64,000 nucleotides of DNA, taken from NCBI GenBank assembly GCA_013339895.1, contig JABACO010000098.1:50968-114967 (forward strand), in the 5' to 3' direction. Shown here piece by piece: positions 52,237-61,386 of the stretch. Source of the stretch: Ephydatia muelleri (Eukaryota; Porifera; Demospongiae; Spongillida; Spongillidae). Both the position numbers and the translations under genes were made by a program. Under the pieces are notes generated by a model that saw only the letters and a program-made list of their open reading frames with translations, made no database searches and was not told the origin of the DNA. Each line of letters opens with the position of its first letter. Position 1 is the first letter of the stretch.

Positions 52237-52367
52237 AGGTGTCTACAAAAGAATGCAACAAATAAAAAGCATTTTAACTTTCGGCAGGATTGAGATAAAC
52301 ATTTTCTCTCAATCCTGATCGATGAAAGTTCAATACTTTATTTACTTGCGTTATTTTGTAGACACCT
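52237..52367. mobile_element. Mariner-like foldback MITE, 131 bp
   Basis: The ends are AGGTGTCTACAAAA and its reverse complement. Arms pair through most of the length around an AACATTTTC loop. TA-containing flanks (TATAC and TATAC) fit a Tc1/mariner target. No coding capacity. Confidence 0.7.
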
Positions 52368-52377
52368 ATACACAGTA

Positions 52378-52690
52378 AGATTAATCAAATGCACACCATT
52401 GCAGCTGGACATGCAACACACCAATGACCAGCACTAGCACAGTTGTCATGCAATTACAATACACAAGCATGGATACAACATGACACACCAAACAGCCCCA
52501 ACACAGTACACATGTACACTAAATGCATGTGAAAGATAAGACATACATATGTTCAAAGGCTTTTCTCAAGGTTCATAGCTCAGCATGTTCAATACATGTA
52601 TAGTACTGTAGCTTTATTTTATATACAATTGGCTGTGTCGTACAGGTACAATTGCGGTTCAATGAACATCATATATGTGTACATGTACCT
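52378..52690. repeat. Local segmental duplication, copy B
   Basis: Partner of 46463-46790, adjacent to the ankyrin exon at 52693. Confidence 0.85.
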
Positions 52691-52692
52691 AC

Positions 52693-52791
52693 ATTAGCAA
52701 CCTGGTTGATATTAGCTCCAGACTCCAATAGTGTCTTCATTACACCAAGATGTCCACCAAAACTTGCTGCATTCAATGGACTCCAACCATC
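52693..52791 (-). CDS. Ankyrin-repeat exon, probable upstream exon of the ankyrin-kinase gene
   Basis: A 99-bp phase-0 exon lies between TTGCAG and GTAGGTAC. It codes DGWSPLNAASFGGHLGVMKT then LLESGANINQVAN, one ankyrin repeat. It shares the WSPLNAAS start with the 45013-45111 exon, so the two probably belong to the same minus-strand gene, with 7.6 kb of duplicated repeats between. Membership is inferred; it could be the remnant of a separate paralogue. Confidence 0.7.
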
Positions 52792-52799
52792 CTGCAATA

Positions 52800-53520
52800 C
52801 AGATGTCATCATAACTAGAGGCTGGACCAGTGGAGGTGGGTGTTGAAACATAACATATGACAGATGTAACATTCTATACAAAGGGAGGTCAAAGGTGGAG
52901 GGTAAGATGACAGATGGGTGGGAGGGAAGGGACAGAGCCAGAGCCAGGGGAAGGAAAAATAGGCTTTACACTAAACGTTACAGAAGGTGGGTACAGAAGA
53001 GTATAGAATTGTTGCCAACAACAGATAGGGTGTCCAGAGTCCTTTGGAGTATGAAGTATTGTACCAGCAACTTGCAACACTCTCTGTAATTTAATACCTT
53101 TTTTGGCACTGATTTCTTGGGTATGAACTGAATACATGGTACTCTCACGACTGGCAAAAAGGTGGAATTTTTATAAATGAGCTTTTTCGAGTAACACATT
53201 TGTTGCATAATTTTCTAACTTAATAGCCATTTCATTTTCAACCTAATAGATATTTCATTATCAGCATGAAAAGCCCACTATTGGTAGGATGTTTGTGCTT
53301 AAGGTTGTCAACCAAGGACTAACTGGACAAGATAACGAAACTTGGTAACAACACAATATCTAATCAATGCTTTCCCTGGGATGCTCCCCTTTCACTAAGT
53401 GTGCCTGATATTGGTAGCTGTCAGGGTAATGCACAGAGCTTACTGCCCATGTTCCTGTCACTTGTTTTGCCCACTGAGAGGGCAGGCAACAGCCACAGCT
53501 GGACGATTGCTACCTAGCCA
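52800..53520. other. No recognised gene
   Basis: Intergenic or intronic DNA. 53090-53290 resembles 47245-47420 (shared GAGTAACACATT and GATATTTCAT), another part of the local duplication. Confidence 0.45.
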
Positions 53521-53524
53521 ACAG

Positions 53525-54860
53525 GGACCAATGACAAGTGCTGGCTATCATTGGGTCGGCCTGTGTTCCAAACCATTACGCTGGCAATGGTAGGTGGCTA
53601 TTGGGGTAGAAGCCCTGAGGGGTGCCCGCCCAAGTTATAGTGTAACTATATACCCCCAATAGGGGTTTAAGGTGGGTTTATGGTTCCAGGCATGGGAGTA
53701 CAAATACAACATGTGTGCATGTGCCAATGTGAGTGTGTAAATGTTACTGAGCTAATAGTTGTCAACCGTCCTGGAACGTCCGGGGACACTACCGGATTTC
53801 GTACCCTTGTCCGAGATGGCCCCATTGTCCCGGAATTCTATTTTTAAAAATAACCACTTATCTGTTCGGTCACACCCCTAATTTGTCTATGATGAATAGG
53901 TTGCCGACGTGTTTAAACCATAAGTAATGATTGACAAGCTGTTCCAGCATTTGTGCATGGCTAAGCACAAGGATGAGCCACCTTCAACGAAGAAACGGCC
54001 GCAAAGGGACTGTCATTTTGACAAGGTGTGGATACTGGAGTTTCAAGGGATGGAGTGAGCTCCAAAGGTAATGTATAACAGTGACAGTTTCAAAAGGCAT
54101 ATACACAACCAAAGTTAACACTTGTTACAGGATGTAAGCACCGAACGGTATTGGTACGGTCCGTTTTCAGGACCGTACCAATACCGTTCGGTTGCTTACA
54201 TCCGTAACAATATTGTAACTTTTTGGTTGTGTAATCATTATGTAATTACACAATATTAATGTAAATACAGTGCTACACTGCATACTGACACTGACAGGGA
54301 CTGTCATGTGTAAGTCCTTGAAACTCCTGTATCCACGCCTTGTAGACGAAGGTGACAGTCCTGGACAAATTCAATGCAGGACAGCTGTTGCTATGATGCA
54401 GAAATCCCTTCAGAACTGCTAAGGAAGTTTTAAAAAGGCTACTTCAGTGACTCCAGGGAAGGAATGAATGATTAGGCCTATGTGATGATATCTAAATCAA
54501 TAGTTTATTATTATTTGCAGCTATGTACATGTGTCAATAGCAATAGATCTTTGTAACTAATACAGGAATGCGACATAAGGTGGGTGTAGTAGGGTGTGTG
54601 GCTTCCGGTCCCCGGAATTATTTGTCAAAAAGTTGGCAACTATGTGAGCTGAGGCTATGACTGCACTGTCTTAGGACTGTGTCAGAGGGTGACGCGTGTA
54701 CACCTTGTAGGCTTCACTCCGCCATCTGCCTAGGTTCTTGATCGTTGCTGGGGGTAGACCACCCCTAGACACTGCTGTCGCTGCTCCAATCCAATACATA
54801 CCATTCCTGGAACCAGTCCCCTAAACCTGTTTGGTGGCTATGCTCTGTGGCTATATGCTG
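53525..54860 (-). mobile_element. DIRS-type retroelement fossil fragment, split by a foldback element
   Basis: The two flanks 53525-53753 and 54645-54860 are collinear with 49497-49850 and with the terminal DNA at 1.43-1.55 kb. An 891-bp DNA element sits between them. Broken remnant, older than the insertion. Confidence 0.7.
53754..54644. mobile_element. 891-bp foldback DNA element with 6-bp target duplication
   Basis: It is flanked by TGAGCT on both sides (53748-53753 and 54645-54650); the related 49.7-kb copy has a single TGAGCT, confirming the insertion. The ends, AATAGTTGTCAAC and (reverse) CATAGTTGCCAAC, are imperfect terminal repeats. The interior holds a nested palindrome: core 54134-54202 (GGATGTAAGCACCGAACGGT pairs with its complement) within outer arms at about 54006-54080 and 54290-54362. 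A short coding-like stretch near 53930-54060 (MAKHKDEPPSTKKRPQR and FDKVWILEFQGM) may be a transposase N-terminal remnant, hAT-like at best. Superfamily uncertain. Confidence 0.75.
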
Positions 54861-55391
54861 AGTATGCTTAGCTAGGCCTTTGATGTTTATCGCTTTGCTG
54901 ACAATTTTTACTTAGACCTAAACAACACACCTAATTGTTCAACAAGCTCATAACAAAAGTGTTCCACATGAGAGGACATGGTGGCATAAAGCATGATGAT
55001 TTGACTTGGATTGACCCTGTAGTACATATCTACATGTAGCCCTGGTTCTTCAATAATCAAAGCACCTGCTACATGCACTGGATGGCACACTGCTGACAGA
55101 TTTACACCCAATCACCACACAGTAACAGTTACATACAGTGTAAGTGTATACACCAGATCACACCTACACATCATGAACAAACACTCACACATGTGGAATG
55201 ACCCGACATCATTCATTTCAAGCTGCAATTACTCACACAAGTGAGAATAACATGACCAGTGACAATGCTGATTAGCTTGGACATAGAGGAGGGCAGGGAT
55301 AAGATAAATGAACCTGCACTTTGCATGGGAAATGTACCCGCATTAGTGCAAGTGTGTAGGCGTGGTACTTCCAACATTGAGCATGTACATG

Positions 55392-58300
55392 TGTAACGAA
55401 GACGCACGAACGCCTGAAGTGTTAAATAGTCATGTGCTTGTACTCTAACCCCTTCTAGAACGTTTGATTACACTCACTATTACATTGGCGTAGTCGGCAG
55501 GATCGAGGATATGGCTAGACCTACCGTGACTCCCGGGAAGTTCTCGGGTGAAGAATCCTGGGATCAATGGATCTTCCATTTTGAGAGTGCGGCAGATATC
55601 AACAAGTGGGACGCCGCTGCTAAGTTGCAGTGGTTAAAAATCAGTTTGACGGGACGCGCGCTGGCATCGTTCCAGAGACTTTCGCCGCAAAGCATCGCGG
55701 ACTACAAGACCGCCAAAGAGACGTTGCTGGAGAGATTCGAGCCATCTTGTAGACGTGAACGCTACCAGACCGAATTGCAGACGGCTAAGAGGAAGAAAGA
55801 AGAAGGGTGGGCAGATCTGGCGGACCGACTGAGAATAATGGCACAGAAAGGGTATCCAGACCTCGAAGACAAAGCCAAGGAGCAGCTGGCGCTGAACGTG
55901 TTCCTGTCGCTTATCGACAACTCTCAAGTAGCTTTCGCTGTACGGCAGAGAAGGCCAGCTACGCTAGATACTGCTGTAAGCGCAACATTGGAAATCGAGT
56001 GCTACGCGGATTCCAAATCGCATGTGGTGGGAGGAGTGACGAACGACCAGCTGATTGGAGGAGCGGGGACGAGTCCTGTACGGCCGACGTTGTTAAGAAA
56101 TTAACGGAAAGAATGGAACGGTTGGAGGCCCGACTAGAAGGAGAGAGAGAGAGGACAGGGGATGGTAGGAGGCCTAATAGAAGTAACGATCGTCCCCTAA
56201 CCTGCTGGAATTGCGGAGGTCCTGGCCACGTTGCCCGTTATTGCAGAGCACAGCGGAAGCGTCAGGGAAACGACAGTCCTTCGATGGCGTGAGCCTGCCT
56301 ACCGAAGGTTGTGAACAGAAGGCTCGAACTGAAACTGTTGTAATCTCAAATTTGTTTCAAGAATCATTTTTTCTGTACGGTAATGTGAAGGGGGTGGGTC
56401 TCAAGCTTCTGGTCGATACAGGAGCCGCGGCGTCGCTACTTGACAGTAAGATATGGAGTAAAATCAACGAAGGGATGCTGGAGAAATGGGAAGGGCCACG
56501 TTTGGTTGGAGTAGATGGATCGCCATTGAAGGTACTCACGAGCAAAGATTCAACTCAACATTGGAGCTTCCTTGGTCACTACCAGCGTGATTTTTACCGA
56601 TAACCTTACTTCTGATGGCATTCTCGGGATGGATTTTCTCCAGGACAATAGTTGCACAATAGATATCCCAAGGAAGAAGCTGATCTTAGCGGGTGGCACA
56701 GTGTTTCCTTTGTGCCAGAAAGCGTCCCCCACTTATGATGTCAGACTGGCTGAGACCACCATTATTCCCCCAAGGTGTGAAATTGAAGTTGTTGGGAAAT
56801 CAGAACTGCCACCTTATGGATTATGGCTTCTCGAAGGGCACCACCTAAAATCCCAGTCCGTGGTCATAGCCAGAGCGATCCTGGAAACCTGTACCTCTAT
56901 CCCAGTCCGTGTGCTGAACGCCAGCGACCAAAGCATCACCTTTCGTCAGGGCACAACAATTGGTGAGCTTCACAGAATAGAAGAGTGGCAGATAGGAGCT
57001 TTATCATCACCTGCAGAAAACCGAACATGTCCAATAGATAAGGCAAACGTCCTTCACCAGTTGGCACAATCTCCCACCAGTATTTCAGATGAACAGAGGG
57101 GGAGACTATTCGCTCTTCTACAGCAGTATGCTGATGTTTTTGCTTGTCCAGGTCAGAAGCTGGGACAGACTTCTAAGGTTCAACATGCTATCCATACAAG
57201 CTCGTCTCTACCCATCAGACAGCATCCCCGCAGAACACCACCAGCTCAGAGAACAGTTGTCAAGGAACTCATCAAAGAGATGATGGACAACGACATCATA
57301 CAACCCACTAAAAGCGGATGGGCTTCTCCTATTGTACTAGCTAAGAAGAAAGATGGCAGTGTACGATTTTGCGTAGACTATCGCAAGTTGAACGAGGTCA
57401 CCCGTAAGGACGCCTACCCACTTCCTCGAATTGACGATACCCTGGAGATGCTATCTGAATCTCAATTGTTTTCGACGCTCGATTTGGCTAGCGGCTACTG
57501 GCAAGTAGAGCTGGAGGAGGAGGATCGAGCAAAGACGGCTTTCTGTACCAATGAGGGATTGTTTGAATTCAAAGTGATGCCGTTTGGCCTTTGTAATGCT
57601 CCAGCTACATTTCAGAGGCTTATGGATGTCGTTCTTAGCGGACTTCAATGGACCTCTTGTCTAGTCTATCTGGACGATATCATCGTCATGGGTAGGACGT
57701 TCGAAAAACATCTGAGCAATCTGGATAGCGTGTTTGCCCGCATACGTGAAGCAGGAATGAAGATCAAGCCAGCAAAATGTTTCTTCCTCAGGGAAAGAGT
57801 ACAGTACCTAGGCCACATTGTATCTAAGGATGGGATTGAGGCCGATCCTGACAAGCTTCGCAAAGTGCAGTGTTGGCCGACTCCCCAGAATGTGAGATAA
57901 GTGCAACAGTTCCTTGGCCTTGCAAACTACTACCGGAGGTTCATAAGAAACTTTGCTGAAGTTGCAAGACCCTTACACATTGAATAATTAATTAGTTTGC
58001 TGATAAGCTCAACTTTGCAATGCAATAACTTGATCCACACTACAAGTACAGTTACATGTTGGGTATCAAATCAGAGGTCATGATACCTAGAATCAATGTA
58101 TGATAAGCATTTTGGTGGGAAATGAAAGGGTTAAATAGACAATGGTTCCACAGCACTGATTACATAATTACTGTATGAAGAAGGTTGATAATCATCAAAT
58201 AAATTTAACCACATTAAGTGGAAACCTAAGCTACACCTTTCTACAAAATAAAAATGTTGATTATCAATAACCCCTGCTCTCTGTGAATTGTTTTATGCTT

Positions 58301-60350
58301 GGCAGCCATTTTGGGTTGATATAACAGAGAGGCGTTACAATATAACCACCGTTATCAAAACCAATTTAACAACCTTGGTACTGTTGTTAAATTGGTTATG
58401 ACAACTGTGGTTATATTGTTATATAACCTACTCTCTGTTATATCAACCCAAAATGGCTGCCAAGCATAAAACAATTCACAGAGAGCAGGGGTTATTGATA
58501 ATCAACATTTTTATTTTGTAGAAAGGTGTAGCTTAGGTTTCCACTTAACGTGGTTAAATTTATTTGATGATTATCAACCTTCTTCATACAGTAATTATGT
58601 AATCAGTGCTGTGGAACCATTGTCTATTTAACCCTTTCATTTCCCACCAAAATGCTTATCATACATTGATTCTAGGTATCATGACCTCTGATTTGATACC
58701 CAACATGTAACTGTACTTGTAGTGTGGATCAAGTTATTGCATTGCAAAGTTGCGCTTATCAGCAAACTAATTAATTATTCAATGTTGCGTTATCCTACAA
58801 CCATTAAGGTTATGAACATACAAAATTGGGAAATGTGAAGACCAATATATATGGAAAAATTGAGCCAAATTTGGAACATGAGGTGCATATGTTGTTTGAC
58901 TTGACATGAAATGACCCTGCTTACTACTGGCTAGGGTACTATAACGCTACAAAGCTATGGTGTAAAACATGTGTGGTTTGTGCTCAGCGCAAAACAGCAA
59001 CCCCTCACAACAGGGCTCCTCTCCAAAGTGTTACAATAGGTTCACCTATGCAAATGGTGGCCATCGACATTCTGGGTCCTCTCCCGAAAACGGCGGCCGG
59101 AAACAGATATGTCTTAGTAGCTGGGGACTATTTTACGAAGTGGATAGAAGCATATCCCATTCAAAACCAAGAGGCCTCAACAGTGGCACAGAAGCTACTG
59201 GACCAACTGTTTTGCCGTTTCTCTCTACCAGAGCGTCTTCATTCAGATCAGGGGAAGCAGTTTGAAGCAGAAATTATCAAGCAGTTGTGCAAGTTGCTCC
59301 AGATTGAAAAGACGCGGACAACACCATACCACCCACAATCGGACGGTTTTGTGGAGCGCTTTAACAGGACCCTATTGAGTATGTTATCAACGCGATCAAA
59401 CCCACATAGCACCAACTGGGATGAGGATCTGAGCAAAGTGTGCATGGCGTACAATACCAGCATACAAAGTACTACCGGGTACACGCCATTCTTCCTGATA
59501 TTTGGCAGGGAAGCCCGCCTACCCCTGGACATTGTGCAATGAACCGCCTCCTTCACCTCATGGAGCAATACCTCAGCAGTATGGGAATTACGTCCAGAGC
59601 CTCCAGGATACTTTTAACACGGCTTTTGAGGTGGTGCGGAGTAATATGTCTACAACAAGGCCGGCAAAAGGAGTTTTACAACTGCAAGGTACACGGAGAT
59701 CCATTCAAACCTGGAGACCTGGTGTGGCTGTTCAACGAAGCACTGGCGAAAGGGGAATCCAGGACCATGGAGAGGGCCATACAGGGTCATAACACAGCTT
59801 TCAGATGTTACGTATCGTATCCAGCATACAGGAAACAACAAGTCAACGGTGGTTCACTTTGACAGGCTGAAACGCTGTCCTTCTGAGATGCGGCTACAAG
59901 AACAGACTTCGACGGCACGTGCCCCACCAGGTGCCCCTAATGCTCCATCGGGAACACACGTAGAGCCAACGGAAGTGGACGATGAAGATGTGGAAAGCCC
60001 TGCTCTCATAGATGATGAGGTTCCCGCCCATGATGAAGACCACGCCCCTGAGGAAGGCCACACCCCTGATGAGGATCCCGCCCATGATGAGGACATGGAC
60101 CCCACCTCAAGAAGTGATGATGCAGAAGGAGACCCAACTCGCACAAGACGCCCCTCAGATCGTCTACTAATCCAAGACGGATTCTTGGAGGAAGGGGTCA
60201 TATGTAACGATGACGCACGAACGCCTGAAGTGTTAAATAGTCATGTGCTTGTACTCTAACCCCTTCTAGAACATTCTGTTAGGGTTAGTATATATACACA
60301 TTCTGTCCATGTACTACGCATATAGATATCGTTTGATTACACTCACTACA
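55392..60350 (+). mobile_element. Ty3/Gypsy LTR retrotransposon fossil
   Basis: Short LTRs (55392-55484 and 60203-60350, TG...CA) share near-identical sequence and are flanked by CATG, the target duplication. A primer-site-like TGGCGTAGTCGGCAG follows the 5' LTR. Parts in order: gag (from 55511, ending in a CCHC knuckle CWNCGGPGHVARYC), protease (LLVDTGAAASLLD), reverse transcriptase (57.2-57.9 kb, FCVDYRKLNEVT and YLDDIIV), integrase (58.9-59.5 kb, HSDQGKQF and HPQSDGFVERFNRT) and an acidic tail region. It is broken in several places and interrupted by a foldback element between reverse transcriptase and integrase. LTR similarity suggests a fairly recent insertion. Confidence 0.92.
57977..58785. 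mobile_element. 809-bp palindromic foldback element nested in the Gypsy fossil
   Basis: The left arm from ACATTGAATAATTAATTAG is matched almost base for base by the reverse complement of the right arm ending at 58785. The centre lies near 58381 around CAACCTTGGTACTGTTG. Arms are about 390-400 bp. No open frame of note. 58786-58925 is extra DNA of the TTGACTTGACATGAAATGACCC type seen in repeat R4. No target duplication was identified. Confidence 0.9.
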
Positions 60351-60354
60351 CATG

Positions 60355-60690
60355 TATACGTGGTCACATAAAAGTCAACGTGATTGTGTACATGTTACAA
60401 CTATGAAAATTAATACCTGCAAATGTGTGTGTTTTCAAATATTTTCTATCTGCAGTTTGACAATGAAATTGGTTTTGTAGATATTCTTCTGGGATGAGAT
60501 TTTATCACCAGAAGGGCTTTCCTCACTGTAGGTGTATCACATGGTGTGGGTGGAGGCCCATCTATAGATCTTTGTCAGTTTACAGGCTCCCATTCTATTT
60601 GTGTAAATACTGTGCTATTCTGTGTTGGTATGTGATTGTGGGAAGCTGCAAGTCATTGAAATAGATCAAAAATGGCCAAAGGAAAGATAA
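60355..60690. other. Copy of a local dispersed repeat
   Basis: Matches 51240-51550 (GATATTCTTCTGGGATGAGA, TTTACAGGCTCCCATTCTAT) in the same orientation. No gene. Confidence 0.7.
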
Positions 60691-60698
60691 ATATAGGT

Positions 60699-60810
60699 TA
60701 GACACCGAAACCGAGGGATCTACGTGATTTAGAATCTCCGAGGGCCCTGGGCTGTAGCGTCCAAGGGGATTCTAAATCATGTGGATCCCGAAAGTGACAG
60801 TGTCTAACCA
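60699..60810. mobile_element. Small foldback element
   Basis: GGTTAGACAC at the left pairs with GTGTCTAACC at the right. Inside, GGGATCTACGTGATTTAGA pairs with the reverse of TCTAAATCATGTGGATCCC. About 112 bp, MITE-like. Confidence 0.7.
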
Positions 60811-60885
60811 ATTTAGACAATAGCAACGCATACGTAGCAACCAATAAATTATCACTCAACGCAGCAATTAGATACGTACATAGCA

Positions 60886-61221
60886 AACCGTTTGAAGGTA
60901 TACAAAAAGAAATGGAAATCCATGTGCAACGCTGCGGGAATCAGTGGGTTTAAAACCAACCATTCATTGAGAGCCACTGCTGCTACCCGCTTGTACCAGT
61001 CAGGAGTTGACGAGCAGTTGGTTATGGAACGAATGGGGCATCGCAGTATCGATGGTATTCGCTCCTATAACAGAACCGCTGATTTTCAGCGTGAGAATAC
61101 TTTGAATTGCAATGCATCCAAAACGAGTGGGTACCGTGTCCATGCCTTTGCCGATGATATCAAAACATGCTGGCATAGAGTCTCCAAATGCAATGAAGAA
61201 CGTCGTACCTGGAACGTATAA
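60886..61221 (+). mobile_element. Crypton-like tyrosine recombinase C-terminal fragment
   Basis: The plus frame contains KKKWKSMCNAAGISGFKTNH, SLRATAATRLYQSGVDEQLV and MERMGHRSIDGIRSYNRT. These are box-B/C features (R...HRS...Y) of the tyrosine recombinases found in Crypton DNA transposons and in the DUF3504 host proteins derived from them. The N-terminal half is not seen upstream, where only repeat DNA lies. The tail is about 40 further residues before TAA. Probably a 5'-truncated copy or last exon. Confidence 0.7.
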
Positions 61222-61386
61222 TTTCCACTCTTGTGCAAACGTAAAATTTTAAGTATGGACCAACATACATGTACTAGTAATGCTCAGAGTATCAATGAGC
61301 ACTGAGCAAACACTTCAATATATCATGTACACAACTCATGTTATTTAATATTTAAAAAGGAGTATTCAAAACTGTAAAAAAAGTAC

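Noticed and set aside
59854-60201. Ser-rich minus frame
   Set aside because: Antisense of the acidic tail region of the Gypsy fossil.
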